Positions 50,651 to 60,381 are shown, numbered from the stretch's first letter. The stretch: DNA of 64,000 bases from Desulfovibrio desulfuricans (GCF_004801255.1 NZ_CP036295.1:867001-931000), one strand, 5' to 3'. Notes: generated by a model not told the origin, from the letters alone. Numbers and translations: made by a program.

Positions 50651-51409
50651 ATGCCTCCCCTTACCCGTCAGAATTCATCGGATCAGGCGCCTGAAAAAAA
50701 ATGCCTGTGCCTGCGCCCCTCATCCTTGCTGGCGGCGTGTTTTCTGGTGGTGGCTGCGGTGGTGCTGGCCTATCTGGGCGGAGTGATGAGCGGCAGGGCA
50801 TACTGGCGGGCGCATCCTCAGCCGGTGGTTGCCAGGCCCGCCGCACCTGCGGGCGGTGCCGTTGCTTCGGCCACTGGCCCTGACGACGACGGCCCCTCGG
50901 CTGGCGAAGCAGCGGCTGGCGCTGGCGATGACGCCGCCGAGCCCAAGCAAAAAGTTTTGGCGGCGGAAGAACTGCGTTTTTCCCGGGTGCTCCGCAATGA
51001 CGCCGCCACCGGCGACGCCCCTCTCAAACCATTGCCGTCCATGACCCCGGTGCAGCCCAAGCCTGCGGGCGTGGTGCAGGCCGGGGTACCCCAGACGGCG
51101 CAGGGCGGGCAGACCGCACCTGTCGCCGCGCAGCCCGGCGGCGTGGTCAAGGCCCCGCAGGTTGCGGGAATGTACGACTACGTCTTTCAGGTGGGGGCCT
51201 TCAAGGAGGCTGACTCCGTGGATTCCCTGCGGCAGCGGCTGGAAGGCCGGGGCATGCGCACCAAGATGGAGCGGTCGGGCAAGCTCTATGTGGTGCTGGT
51301 TCTGCTGCGCGGCGACGAAGCCCGTGCGGCGGAGGTGGTGCGCGCCACCGAGGGCCTTGGGCTGGGCAAGCCCATACAGCGCAGCCGCAAGCCGGTGCTG
51401 CAGCAATAA
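50651..51409 (+). CDS. SPOR-domain membrane protein
   Basis: A 252-residue protein with a short cytosolic start, one helix (about residues 27-47), a long Ala/Pro/Gly-rich periplasmic linker, and a C-terminal SPOR domain (YDYVFQVGAFKEADSVDSLR, then GMRTKMERSGKLYVVLVLL). SPOR domains bind denuded glycan strands at the septum; FtsN is the model. AGGAG precedes the start. Confidence 0.9.
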   Translation: MPPLTRQNSSDQAPEKKCLCLRPSSLLAACFLVVAAVVLAYLGGVMSGRAYWRAHPQPVVARPAAPAGGAVASATGPDDDGPSAGEAAAGAGDDAAEPKQKVLAAEELRFSRVLRNDAATGDAPLKPLPSMTPVQPKPAGVVQAGVPQTAQGGQTAPVAAQPGGVVKAPQVAGMYDYVFQVGAFKEADSVDSLRQRLEGRGMRTKMERSGKLYVVLVLLRGDEARAAEVVRATEGLGLGKPIQRSRKPVLQQ

Positions 51410-51429
51410 CAGACCGCAAGGCCGGCAAC

Positions 51430-51969
51430 TTATTGCGTCGCAGGCATAAATCGCGGCTCAAGGCTGCCGCGCGCCGCATGGCGCACGGGCCGCATGGCCG
51501 GGTTTGAACCTCCCCGCAGCGCGGCCAGCAGGGCTTCCGCCCTGTCTACCTCGCCGCTGCACAGCACCGCCATATACAGGCCCGCCTCAGGGTCGGCCCC
51601 CACAACCCCGGCGCTGTCGCCGCCAAGGGCATCCTTGCCCCTGAAAACATACTGGCTGTCGGCCCGCCGCAGGGGGTCGCGCACGCCTGCCGCCGCGCGC
51701 AACAGGCCCGCCACATCGGCCGCGTCCGGCGGCCCCGCTGTTTTACCTACCAGCACCCGCACGTGCACGGCGTCGTCCGGCCCTGTCAGCGAGAGTATCC
51801 AGGTTCCGGCCATGTCGGCGGGAGCCTCTGCCTGCCAACCCTGGGGCAGGTCGAGCGAAAACCAGCCGTAGTCTTGCGCCAGCGCGTACCGGGGCGCTGC
51901 GGCCAGCACGAGCAGGGCCGCAAGGGAGCATGCCGCCGCAGCCTGACGGCAGGTAAGGAAAGAAAACAT
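51430..51969 (-). CDS. Small secreted protein of unknown function
   Basis: A 179-residue exported protein with a signal peptide ending near ALA-QD. The mature start YGWFSLDLPQGW resembles the start of the 59782 protein (YYGLDLPQDW), so the two may be distant relatives. The rest is Ala-rich with no recognised domain. It follows the DUF1254 gene by 28 bp on the same strand. Confidence 0.75.
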   Translation of the reverse strand: MFSFLTCRQAAAACSLAALLVLAAAPRYALAQDYGWFSLDLPQGWQAEAPADMAGTWILSLTGPDDAVHVRVLVGKTAGPPDAADVAGLLRAAAGVRDPLRRADSQYVFRGKDALGGDSAGVVGADPEAGLYMAVLCSGEVDRAEALLAALRGGSNPAMRPVRHAARGSLEPRFMPATQ

Positions 51970-51997
51970 GGTAGTCCTTTAGCCCTGTACGGTGCGT

Positions 51998-53449
51998 CTA
52001 GTCGTTCAGTTCCACTCGCGGCGGCTGCCACGTGCCCTTGCCAAGCGGCAGTACCGAGAGCCCTTCGGTTTGAGGCCAGTACAGGCGCATGACAAGAAAG
52101 ATGGGACCGTCCGGCGCGGGCAGCCAGTTGCTTTCAAACTCCTTGCCGGGCGAATCGCGTTGGATCAGTATGGTGAGCGACCCGTCTGCATTTTTGCGCA
52201 TATTCGGCAGCATGGGCGAATTGATCAGGTAGCGGTCAATGGGATTCTTGATGAGCAGCTGGGTTTTGCCATCGTACATGGTCACAGACCAGAAAGCCTT
52301 GGCCGGAGGGTACTGCCCGGCAGGGATGGTCAGGCGGTACTTGTGCTTGCTGCCGTCCAGAGCCGTGCCGTCGGCCAGGGTTTTGGTCATGGGGTACACG
52401 GCTTCGCCCGCGTCGTTGCCGTAAATGCCCGCGCTGGCTCCGCCCGCCCGCATTATCCAGTTGCCGTTGAAAAATTCGCGGTTGCCAAAGGGCGAGCTCA
52501 TCTTCCAGCCGTTTACGCGTATGCCCGGCCTGTTGACCGCCGCATCCACCATGGCCTCGCCCTTTTTTATGCCCCGCAGCAGTGCCGCCTGGCTGTCCTT
52601 GGGCAGAGCGTCAAAGGCAAAGTGTTTGCCCGCCACCACGCCGATGCTGGCAAGCTGCGCACGGATGGCGGTTTCCTCCGGTCCGGCGGGGGCAAACTGC
52701 AGGGCAAAGGCGAGATAGTCGAAAAATTCGGGCTTCTGAAAGTCCTGCCCGATGTTGGGAAAGGCCGGCATGGGCAGCGCCTTGGGCGGCTTTTGCCCCA
52801 AAAAGGCCGAGAGCGGCTGCACGGCGTAGCCTGCCTGAAATTTTTTGACGTTATCAATATCCGCAGGGTTGAAAAGCTGGGTGCGGAACAAGGCCAGCGC
52901 AAACTGCGCATCAGAGCGGAATACGCGCATGCCTGCAGGCGTTGCGCCCTTCCATCCCGGCCCGGCGACCAGGTAGCTGCCCCCGCCGTTGCCCGTGGTA
53001 CGGCTGCCGATGTAGCCAAAGTTAAAGGTATTGGCATCCACCAGTTGCACGCTGAAATATCGCCCGTCCGTCGTCGCCGGTACGCTGATGACCACCGGCT
53101 CTGCCCGCAGGTCAAGGCAGGCAAAAGAGTAGGGCGTGTCGCTGTTGGGCGTGATTACCACCGTATCCTTGTAGGTAAAAACCTGCGCGACATTGTGGAT
53201 GGCGTTGAACGGCGCTTTGTACTGCGGCGAATGCGTGTCCACGGAATACTCGTAGGTGACGGCGTAGTGCATCACTATGGGCAGGCCGTACACGTAGCCC
53301 TGCGCGGCAATGTTTTCTACGGTTGCGGCATCGGGAAACGGTTTCGCCTGTGGGGCGTCAGCCGCCATGGCTGGCGACTGGAGCGCCAGAGCCAGAAAAA
53401 ACGCCGCCCAGAATCGCGCCGCAAACGCAGCAGAAAAAAATTTGTTCAT
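51998..53449 (-). CDS. DUF1254/DUF1214 periplasmic protein
   Basis: A 483-residue exported protein with a signal peptide cleaved near residue 29. The DUF1254 part carries AAQGYVYGLPIVMHYAVTYE, VITPNSDTPYSFACLDLRAE and YFSVQLVDANTFNFGYIG; the C-terminal DUF1214 part holds PAKAFWSVTMYDGKTQLLI and ILIQRDSPGKEFESNWLPAP. The family is widespread but its biochemical role is unknown. It is divergent from the ABC exporter at 53665. Confidence 0.93.
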   Translation of the reverse strand: MNKFFSAAFAARFWAAFFLALALQSPAMAADAPQAKPFPDAATVENIAAQGYVYGLPIVMHYAVTYEYSVDTHSPQYKAPFNAIHNVAQVFTYKDTVVITPNSDTPYSFACLDLRAEPVVISVPATTDGRYFSVQLVDANTFNFGYIGSRTTGNGGGSYLVAGPGWKGATPAGMRVFRSDAQFALALFRTQLFNPADIDNVKKFQAGYAVQPLSAFLGQKPPKALPMPAFPNIGQDFQKPEFFDYLAFALQFAPAGPEETAIRAQLASIGVVAGKHFAFDALPKDSQAALLRGIKKGEAMVDAAVNRPGIRVNGWKMSSPFGNREFFNGNWIMRAGGASAGIYGNDAGEAVYPMTKTLADGTALDGSKHKYRLTIPAGQYPPAKAFWSVTMYDGKTQLLIKNPIDRYLINSPMLPNMRKNADGSLTILIQRDSPGKEFESNWLPAPDGPIFLVMRLYWPQTEGLSVLPLGKGTWQPPRVELND

Positions 53450-53664
53450 ACAGCCTCACCAACTGTTAAAAGCTCGCGGGCAAAGAGTTGCCTCAGGCTT
53501 TTGGCTTGCCCCACTTGCGCGGTAAAAGCAACCTCCGCACTGTTTGTGCGCCCCGGCATGGACAAGGTGCTCGCCACTGGCTATCCTTTGTGGGCCGGGT
53601 TTGCCCCTGGCCGGAAATTGTGTGAAACGGCAACCGCTTGCGGCGATTGCCTGTAGGGAGGAAT

Positions 53665-54657
53665 ATGACTGTCCCCCGTAAGATGGTAGGCGTTGGCGCG
53701 GTGTTGGCCGTGCTGCTGGCGGTTGTGTTGCTGTGGCAGTGGTGGCTTCGCCATGACGGCGACAGTCTGGTGCTGTACGGCAATGTGGATATCCGGCAGG
53801 TGGACCTGGGCTTTCGCGTCAACGGGCGCATTGCAAAGGTGCTGGTGGACGAGGGCGACGCTGTTGCCCCCGGTCAGCCCCTTGCCCTGCTGGATAACGA
53901 CCTGCTGACGCAGCAGCGCGATCAGGCCGCGGCGGAACTCGAAAAACAGCAGGCCTCGCTGCTGCGGCTAGAACGCGGCTACAGGGTGGAAGAAATCGCC
54001 CAGGCCCGGGCGGCCGTGAGCGGGTCAGCCGCGCTGGCCGAAAACGCGCAGATCAATTTTAACCGCGTGTCCGCCATGCGGGTCTCCAACGCCATTTCGC
54101 AAAAAGATCTGGACAACGCCCGCGCCCAGTACCGCGAGGCCCGCGCCAAGCTGCGGTCCAATCAGGATCAGCTCGACATGTTGCTTGCCGGTTACCGCGA
54201 GGAAGAAGTGCTGGCGCAAAAAGCGGCTGTGGCCGCTGCCGCCGCCGCGCTCAACCATGCTGAGATACAGCTGCAGGACGCAACCCTTGTGGCCCCGCAA
54301 AAAGGCATAGTGCTTACCCGCGCCCGCGAGGCCGGGGCCATCGTGCAGGCCGGGCAGGCCGTGTACACGCTTACGCTTACCGATCCCCTGTGGCTGCGGG
54401 CCTATGTGGACGAACCCAATCTGGGGCGCGTCAAACCCGGCATGCCGGTCAATGTTCTGGTGGACGCAGCGCCGGGCAAAAAATTTCCCGGCACGGTGGG
54501 CTTTATCTCGCCTACGGCGGAATTTACCCCCAAGACGGTTGAAACGCGCGAAGTGCGCACGGCTCTGGTCTACCGTCTGCGCGTGCAGGCCGAGGACCCG
54601 GAAAACGTCATGCGGCAGGGCATGCCGGTAACCATCATCCTGCAGGATGCTCCCTAG
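53665..54657 (+). CDS. HlyD-family membrane-fusion protein (YbhG type)
   Basis: A 330-residue periplasmic adaptor with an N-terminal anchor (VGVGAVLAVLLAVVLLWQWW). The split lipoyl domain (DEGDAVAPGQPLALLDNDLL and TLVAPQKGIVLTRAREAGA) brackets a long alpha-hairpin (residues about 95-200), then a beta-barrel part with VDEPNLGRVKPGMPV. It would link the following ABC transporter to an outer-membrane channel. GGGAGG precedes the ATG. First gene of a four-gene unit. Confidence 0.92.
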   Translation: MTVPRKMVGVGAVLAVLLAVVLLWQWWLRHDGDSLVLYGNVDIRQVDLGFRVNGRIAKVLVDEGDAVAPGQPLALLDNDLLTQQRDQAAAELEKQQASLLRLERGYRVEEIAQARAAVSGSAALAENAQINFNRVSAMRVSNAISQKDLDNARAQYREARAKLRSNQDQLDMLLAGYREEEVLAQKAAVAAAAAALNHAEIQLQDATLVAPQKGIVLTRAREAGAIVQAGQAVYTLTLTDPLWLRAYVDEPNLGRVKPGMPVNVLVDAAPGKKFPGTVGFISPTAEFTPKTVETREVRTALVYRLRVQAEDPENVMRQGMPVTIILQDAP

Positions 54658-54659
54658 CC

Positions 54660-56531
54660 ATGACCGCTGTCGCCGCCGACGGGCAGGCCGTCCGCCTTGA
54701 AGGGCTGGTCATGCGCTTTGGCAAGGGGCGCGAAGCTGTGACGGCTCTGGACGGTGTAAGCGCACGCATCCCCGCCGGGCGCATTACAGGCCTGGTGGGG
54801 CCTGACGCTGCGGGCAAAACCACGCTTATGCGCATCATGGCCGGGCTCATGCCGCCCAGCGAGGGGCGGGCCGAGCTTTTTGGGCAAAGCCCGGAGGAGC
54901 TCATGCGCAGCCAGCCCAACAGCATCGGCTACATGCCGCAGCGCTTTGGCCTGTACGAGGATATTTCCGTCATGGCCAACATGCGCCTGCACGCCAGCCT
55001 GCGCGGGCTTGAAGGGGCGGAGCGCGACCGTGTTTTTGAAAAGCTGCTGGGGTTCACCAGCCTTGCTCCTTTTACCGACCGGCTTGCGGGCAGGCTTTCG
55101 GGCGGCATGAAGCAGAAACTGGGCATTGCCTGCGCCCTGCTGGGGTCGCCGCGTCTGCTGCTGCTTGACGAACCGGGCGTGGGCGTTGACCCGCAATCGC
55201 GCCGCGAGCTGTGGCGCATGGTGCAGGACCTGAGTCAGGATGGCATGACCGTGGTGTGGTCCACAGCCTATCTGGACGAGGCCGAGCGCTGCCCCGGCGT
55301 GATCATGCTGGATAATGGCCGCGTGCTGTTTGCCGGGCCGCCGCAGGAGCTTACCGCCAGAGCCGAGGGACGGGTTTTTTTGCTGCGCGCCGACGCGAGC
55401 CGCCGTAAAAAGGAGCTGGCCCTCTGGACCATGCGCCACGGCATTGAAGACGCGCTTATCCAGGGCAGCCGCATCCGCCTGGTGCTGGCTGCGGACGCCC
55501 CTGAGGATATGCGCCGCGAGGTGCTGGACAAGGGCGGCGAGCCGGTCGCCCCCCGGCTGGAAGACGCCTACATGAGCGCCGTGGGCGGCATAAACCAGAG
55601 CCCTTCGCCCTACGGCAAACTGCATGTGGCGCACAACGGCGGCATTGACCCGATTGTCGCCGACGCAGGTAGCGGCCCTGCGCCTGTTGTTGAGGCCCCT
55701 GTTGTCGCCTCGTCCCCTGCCGCCGCGTCCGGGACGGCCCCGGCAGCGGATATGGCCGCCATGCCCGCTGCGGATTCTGCTGTGTGTTCCATTGCGGCTC
55801 GCAACCTTACCAAGCGGTTTGGCGCTTTTGTGGCTGCGCGGGACATTTCCTTTGATGTGCACCCCGGCGAAATTTTTGGTCTGCTTGGGCCCAACGGCGC
55901 GGGCAAGTCCACGACCTTTCGCATGCTCTGCGGGCTGTCGCGGCCCACGTCGGGCAGTTGCGCCGTGGACGGGGTGGACCTGCTGCGGGCGGGCAGCGAG
56001 GCCCGGTCGCGTTTGGGGTACATGGCACAGAAGTTTTCGCTGTACCCTGATATACCTGTGCGTGAAAACATCACCATTTTTGCCGAGCTGTACGGCCTGT
56101 CCAGCGAGAGGCGCAAGCTGCTGCTGCCCGAGCTGGCCGAGGCGCTGGAGCTGCAACCGTACCTGCGCAGCCGCACTGGGTCGCTGCCCCTGGGGCAAAA
56201 ACAGCGGCTGGCTCTTTTGTGCGCCACGCTGCACGAGCCGCCCGTGCTGTTTCTTGACGAGCCTACATCGGGGGTTGACGCGCGCACCCGCAGGGACTTC
56301 TGGAAGCATATTTCGGCCATGACCACGGCGGGGGCTGCGGTGCTGGTGACGACGCACTTTATGGAAGAGGCGGAATACTGCGACCGCATCGCCCTGATTT
56401 ATCGGGGAGCCATGATCAGCATGGGGACGCCCGACGAGCTCAAGGCCTCGTGCACCGGGGTGGAAGACCCCACGCTGGAAGAAGCCTTTATCGCCAGCAT
56501 TGAAAAATACGACAGGGAGCACCCGCAGTAG
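54660..56531 (+). CDS. ABC exporter ATPase with two fused ABC domains (YbhF type)
   Basis: A 623-residue protein with two ATPase domains. The first has GPDAAGKTT (47-55), LSGGMKQKLG and LLLLDEPGVGVDP; the second has GPNGAGKST, a degenerate signature (LPLGQKQRLAL) and VLFLDEPTSGVD. An Ala/Pro-rich linker of about 60 residues joins them. The same degenerate signature is typical of YbhF. It powers the two permeases that follow, probably in drug or cation export. It begins 2 bp after the adaptor. Confidence 0.93.
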   Translation: MTAVAADGQAVRLEGLVMRFGKGREAVTALDGVSARIPAGRITGLVGPDAAGKTTLMRIMAGLMPPSEGRAELFGQSPEELMRSQPNSIGYMPQRFGLYEDISVMANMRLHASLRGLEGAERDRVFEKLLGFTSLAPFTDRLAGRLSGGMKQKLGIACALLGSPRLLLLDEPGVGVDPQSRRELWRMVQDLSQDGMTVVWSTAYLDEAERCPGVIMLDNGRVLFAGPPQELTARAEGRVFLLRADASRRKKELALWTMRHGIEDALIQGSRIRLVLAADAPEDMRREVLDKGGEPVAPRLEDAYMSAVGGINQSPSPYGKLHVAHNGGIDPIVADAGSGPAPVVEAPVVASSPAAASGTAPAADMAAMPAADSAVCSIAARNLTKRFGAFVAARDISFDVHPGEIFGLLGPNGAGKSTTFRMLCGLSRPTSGSCAVDGVDLLRAGSEARSRLGYMAQKFSLYPDIPVRENITIFAELYGLSSERRKLLLPELAEALELQPYLRSRTGSLPLGQKQRLALLCATLHEPPVLFLDEPTSGVDARTRRDFWKHISAMTTAGAAVLVTTHFMEEAEYCDRIALIYRGAMISMGTPDELKASCTGVEDPTLEEAFIASIEKYDREHPQ

Positions 56532-56581
56532 CCGCGCTGGCTGATGGCCCGCGCCCCCCTATTGCTCGCAACAGGCGGCCA

Positions 56582-57715
56582 ATGACTATGCAACGCAATA
56601 TCTGGTTACGACAGCTGTTTGCCCTGGTGGGCAAAGAATTTCAGCAGATTGTGCGCGATCCTTCGTCCTATCTGGTGGCCGGGATTTTGCCGTTTATCTT
56701 TCTGCTGCTCTTTGGCTACGGCATCACGCTGGATGCGGGCGTGCTGCGCCTGGGCGTGCTGGACCAGAGCGGCGGGCAACATGCCCTGAGCCTTGCGGCC
56801 GACTTTGCCCACTCGCCCTGGTTTGCCACGCGCCCTGTGGGCAATATGGCGGAGGCCGGGCGTCTTATGCGCGACTCTGCCGTGCAGGGCGTACTTGTAA
56901 TCCAGCAGGATTTTGACAGGCAGCTGGAGCGCGGCAGCGCTGGAGCCGTGCAACTGCTGGTTGACGGGTCGGAGCCGAACACGGCCCAGTATATCCAGAA
57001 TTACAGTCAGGGGCTGATCATCTCATGGCAGCGCACGGCCCTGCCTGGCGGTACGGCTGCGGCTCTGCCCATCAATATCCAGCCCCGGTTCTGGTACAAT
57101 CCTGCGGCCAAAAGCGTGCAGTTTCTTGTGCCGGGGGCCATCACGGTCATCATGACCCTCATCGGCACGCTGCTTACCTCGCTGGTGTTTGCGCGCGAGT
57201 GGGAGCGCGGCACCATGGAGGCCATGTTCGCCACGCCTGTCAGCCGCATGCAGCTGCTGCTGGGCAAGCTGATTCCGTACTTCTGCATGGGCATGTTCAG
57301 CATGGCCCTGTGCGCTTTGGCGGCGGTAACCCTGTTTGCCGTGCCGTTTCGCGGCTCTTTGTGGGTGCTTGTGCTGCTGGCGGCTGTATTTATGCTGAGC
57401 GCACTGGGGCAGGGGCTGCTTATTTCCGTGACTTTGCGCGGACAGCTGGTGGCTGCGGAGGCCGGGTTGTTTTCCGGCTTTTTGCCTGCCTTGCTGCTGT
57501 CGGGCTTTGTGTTTGACATCAACAGCATGCCCCCCGTGCTTCAGGCCCTGACGCGGCTTTTGCCCGCAAGATATTTTAACACCTGTCTGCGCACCATATT
57601 TCTGACCGGCGACGTGTGGGCGGTCTTTGCCCCCAGTCTGCTCTTTATGGGGCTGCTTGCCGGGCTGCTGCTGGGGCTTGTGTACCGTAACCTTGTCAAA
57701 AGGCTGGATGCGTGA
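56582..57715 (+). CDS. ABC-2 type permease (YbhS type)
   Basis: A 377-residue inner-membrane protein. One helix (residues 31-50) is followed by a large periplasmic domain (about 50-175) and five C-terminal helices, the ABC-2 pattern. LTSLVFAREWERGTMEAMFA is a conserved cytosolic stretch of the family. It would form the channel with the next gene's product. Start at MTMQRN; MQRN is a second possibility. Confidence 0.92.
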   Translation: MTMQRNIWLRQLFALVGKEFQQIVRDPSSYLVAGILPFIFLLLFGYGITLDAGVLRLGVLDQSGGQHALSLAADFAHSPWFATRPVGNMAEAGRLMRDSAVQGVLVIQQDFDRQLERGSAGAVQLLVDGSEPNTAQYIQNYSQGLIISWQRTALPGGTAAALPINIQPRFWYNPAAKSVQFLVPGAITVIMTLIGTLLTSLVFAREWERGTMEAMFATPVSRMQLLLGKLIPYFCMGMFSMALCALAAVTLFAVPFRGSLWVLVLLAAVFMLSALGQGLLISVTLRGQLVAAEAGLFSGFLPALLLSGFVFDINSMPPVLQALTRLLPARYFNTCLRTIFLTGDVWAVFAPSLLFMGLLAGLLLGLVYRNLVKRLDA

Positions 57716-58857
57716 TGGCAAGGATAGCCCTTCCCCGTCTCAACCTGCGGCGCATGGCCACCATTGTGCGCAAGGAACTGCTGGTCTTGCTGTGCAACAA
57801 GGTCTCGCGCATGCTCATCATTGTGCCGCCGCTCATGCAGATTGTCATTTTTGGCTGGGCGGCCACCATGGAGGTGCGCAATGTGGACGTGGCCGTGCTC
57901 AACCGGGACAGCGGCAACTGGAGCCGCGAGATCGTGCGCAGGCTGCAGGGGTCGCACACCTTCAGCAGCGTGACCTTTCTGGATGGCGAGGCGGATATTC
58001 GCCCGACCATCGAGCGGCAGCAGGCATTGTTTGTCATGGTCTTTGACGAGGAATTTTCCCGCCGGGTGGATGCAGGTCTGCCCGCGCAGATGCAGGTGAT
58101 TCTTGACGGCAGGCGCTCCAACGCGGCCCAGATCGCCTCGTATTATCTCGAAACCATCGTGCGCGGCATTGGTGAATCCACGCCCGCAGGGGCCGCCGCC
58201 CAAAGCGCAGCCGCACCCCGGCTTGATGTTCGCGTGCGCTGCTGGTTTAACCCCAATCTTGAATTTCAGTGGTTCTTTTTACCCAACCTCATCGGCATGC
58301 TGAGCTTTATGCTGGGGCTGGTGGTGACGGGGCTTTCCGTAGCGCGCGAGCGCGAGGTGGGCACGTTTGACCAGCTGCTGGTTTCGCCCGCCACGCCTAC
58401 CGAGATAGCGCTTGCCAAGCTGGTTCCGGGGTGTCTGGTTGGCCTGGTGCACGGAACCATCTTTCTGTTTATCTCTGTTTTTGGCTTTGGCGTGCCGTTT
58501 ACGGGCTCGCTGGTGCTGCTGTATGTGGCCATGCTGGTTTTTGCCATGGCCTCGGGCGGGGTGGGGCTTATGGTGTCGTCGCTGTCGGCAACGCAGCAGC
58601 AGGCCTTTTTGGGGGCCTTTACGGTGGGGGTGCCGTGCATCCTCATCTCCGGCGCAGTCACGCCGGTCATCAACATGCCGCCGTTTTTGCAGTACGCCAG
58701 CCAGCTCAACCCCATGCGCCATTTTACCACCATTGTGCAGGGCGTGTTTCTCAAGGACATCACCGTGGCGGCGGCTGCCGTCAACCTGGGCAAGATTGCC
58801 TGCATCAGCGCGGTGGCCGTGAGCGTTGCCGTGTGGATGTTCAAGCGCAAGGCCTGA
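57715..58857 (+). CDS. ABC-2 type permease (YbhR type)
   Basis: A 380-residue inner-membrane protein with the same plan: one helix, a periplasmic domain, then five helices with LSVAREREVGTFDQLLVSPA. The ATG shares its A with the last base of the preceding stop (TGATG); a GTG one codon upstream is possible. It is the last gene of the YbhGFSR-like unit. Confidence 0.92.
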   Translation: MARIALPRLNLRRMATIVRKELLVLLCNKVSRMLIIVPPLMQIVIFGWAATMEVRNVDVAVLNRDSGNWSREIVRRLQGSHTFSSVTFLDGEADIRPTIERQQALFVMVFDEEFSRRVDAGLPAQMQVILDGRRSNAAQIASYYLETIVRGIGESTPAGAAAQSAAAPRLDVRVRCWFNPNLEFQWFFLPNLIGMLSFMLGLVVTGLSVAREREVGTFDQLLVSPATPTEIALAKLVPGCLVGLVHGTIFLFISVFGFGVPFTGSLVLLYVAMLVFAMASGGVGLMVSSLSATQQQAFLGAFTVGVPCILISGAVTPVINMPPFLQYASQLNPMRHFTTIVQGVFLKDITVAAAAVNLGKIACISAVAVSVAVWMFKRKA

Positions 58858-58906
58858 GGGGAGGCCCCGGCGGTCAAAGCCTGCCGGGCGGCTGCCGGGG
58901 CGGGCG

Positions 58907-59653
58907 TCAGCTTTCGGGGTTTGCCGGGGGGGCTGCTGCTGGCTGCTGCTTGCGCGCGGGCGTCGGGGCCGGTTTTTTTATGGAAGAAACCACGGCACGG
59001 GGTGCACGGTGCGCTCTGCCCACAATAAGTGCAATAACTACGATAGAATAGAGATATCCCGTAAAGCCCACCAGCACTGTGGCGTTTTTGGCTATCCAGG
59101 TTTTGGGCGTGATGTCGCCGTAACCGATGGTGAGGATGGTCACGTAGCTGAAGTAAAACAGGTCGTTAACGGCCTGATCGCCCGTTCCCAGACCGTTGAA
59201 TGAACCGGGATGGTAAAATTCGATGCCCAGAAACAAAAAATAGCCGCAATATCCGATAAGCAGCAGGCCGCATACCGCCGCGTAGACGATCTTGATGGTG
59301 ATCATCTGCGCGTGCGCGATCTGCCGGAATACCTCAAACATGATGCTGCCAAAAAAGCACAGATAGAGCAGCAGCATTTCTTCCTTGAGGCTTTTGATAA
59401 AAAACAGATCCATGGCTCTGCCCACAAGCAGCAGCGCGCCAAACAGCAGGGCCAGCCGCAGGATGCGCGGCCTGAACTCAAAAAGAACCATGGCCGCCAG
59501 CAGCTGGATGGGCAGATAGATGGCCTGCGCGTAGCCCCGGTAAATATTGTCGGGAAACAGAATGTTCAGAACAAACACGCACCACAGCGAGAGCATGAGC
59601 AGTTCAAAACGGTGTTCGTAAAGGCGGGTGCGGAGTGCGCGAATTTTTAGCAT
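58907..59653 (-). CDS. Ion-channel protein with potassium selectivity filter
   Basis: A 248-residue membrane protein with about five helices before a pore region and one after. The filter TIGYGD is at residues 175-180, preceded by the pore helix DLFYFSYVTIL, as in voltage-gated-like bacterial potassium channels. No voltage-sensor arginine row is apparent, and there is no cytosolic RCK domain; the C-terminal 40 residues are basic and Pro/Ala-rich. It probably conducts potassium. Divergent from 59782. Confidence 0.88.
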   Translation of the reverse strand: MLKIRALRTRLYEHRFELLMLSLWCVFVLNILFPDNIYRGYAQAIYLPIQLLAAMVLFEFRPRILRLALLFGALLLVGRAMDLFFIKSLKEEMLLLYLCFFGSIMFEVFRQIAHAQMITIKIVYAAVCGLLLIGYCGYFLFLGIEFYHPGSFNGLGTGDQAVNDLFYFSYVTILTIGYGDITPKTWIAKNATVLVGFTGYLYSIVVIALIVGRAHRAPRAVVSSIKKPAPTPARKQQPAAAPPANPES

Positions 59654-59781
59654 ATAATCCTCATCCCTTGCATACTACAGGCAGGCGGGCGGCTCGGCAA
59701 GCGCCAGCGCCGGACAGCGCTGTGGACAGACTGGCTGAAGCGCCGTACCCTGCGCCGATACGCGATTTTACGGAGAATGCC

Positions 59782-60270
59782 ATGCTTCAAAGCTTTAGCC
59801 GTGCTTTTGCGCGGGCGCTGCCCCTGCTGTTGCTGGCGGTATGCGTCGCCGCGCAGGCCCACGCCGTGCCCCTGACCACAAAATACTACGGCCTTGACCT
59901 GCCGCAGGACTGGGTGGTGGTGAGCGGCCCGGTCAAGGTTCAGGAGGCTATACAGGTTGTCATGGGGCAAAAGGACCACAAAAGCTCGGCGCTTATCATC
60001 GTGGGACCCGCCAATGCCGGTGAAGCGGAGCAGGCCGCCAGGGGCAACGCCAAACGTCTGGGCGGTACAGCACCAGTGCTGCGCAACGGTCAGTGGGAAT
60101 TTACCTTTGAGCAAAAGGGGGTAAAGGGCTACGGCATTGTGCGCGAGGATGCGCAGTCCAAACTTTTGCTCATGCTTGTGGTCAGCGGCGATCTGCGCAT
60201 GGCCAGCTTTGTGTATAACATGCGCGGGCCGTATCGGGCCTTGATGCCCCAGCCCCCGCAGTTGCCCTGA
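59782..60270 (+). CDS. Small secreted protein of unknown function
   Basis: A 162-residue exported protein with a signal peptide ending near AHA-VP (residue 28). The mature part begins LTTKYYGLDLPQDW, like the protein at 51430, and then KSSALIIVGPANAGEAEQAA. CGGAG lies upstream of the ATG. No known domain. Its stop is directly followed by an insertion-sequence remnant. Confidence 0.78.
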   Translation: MLQSFSRAFARALPLLLLAVCVAAQAHAVPLTTKYYGLDLPQDWVVVSGPVKVQEAIQVVMGQKDHKSSALIIVGPANAGEAEQAARGNAKRLGGTAPVLRNGQWEFTFEQKGVKGYGIVREDAQSKLLLMLVVSGDLRMASFVYNMRGPYRALMPQPPQLP

Positions 60271-60381
60271 TTTTGGCGTAGAGCCCGCTTTCATCGGGAA
60301 ATGAAGTTGATTCAACGGCGTGCGTATGGCTTTCGCAACTTCGAAAATTACCGATTGCGAGTGCGCGTTTTGTGCTGCTGA
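60271..60381 (+). pseudogene. Remnant of an ISL3-family transposase, C-terminal end
   Basis: An open frame of 36 codons containing RRAYGFRNFENYRLRV and ending in TGA at 60381. This is the well-known C-terminal signature of ISL3-type transposases. Nothing before the C-terminal tail survives: the frame is bounded upstream by the stop codon of the neighbouring gene. Fifty bases further on lie the terminal repeats at 60432-60488, as expected for the right end of such an element. Confidence 0.72.

Noticed and set aside
54654-56522. 622-codon frame opposite the fused ABC ATPase
   Set aside because: Both ABC domains on the plus strand are intact; the opposite product has no domain and is unusually rich in His, Arg and Gln.
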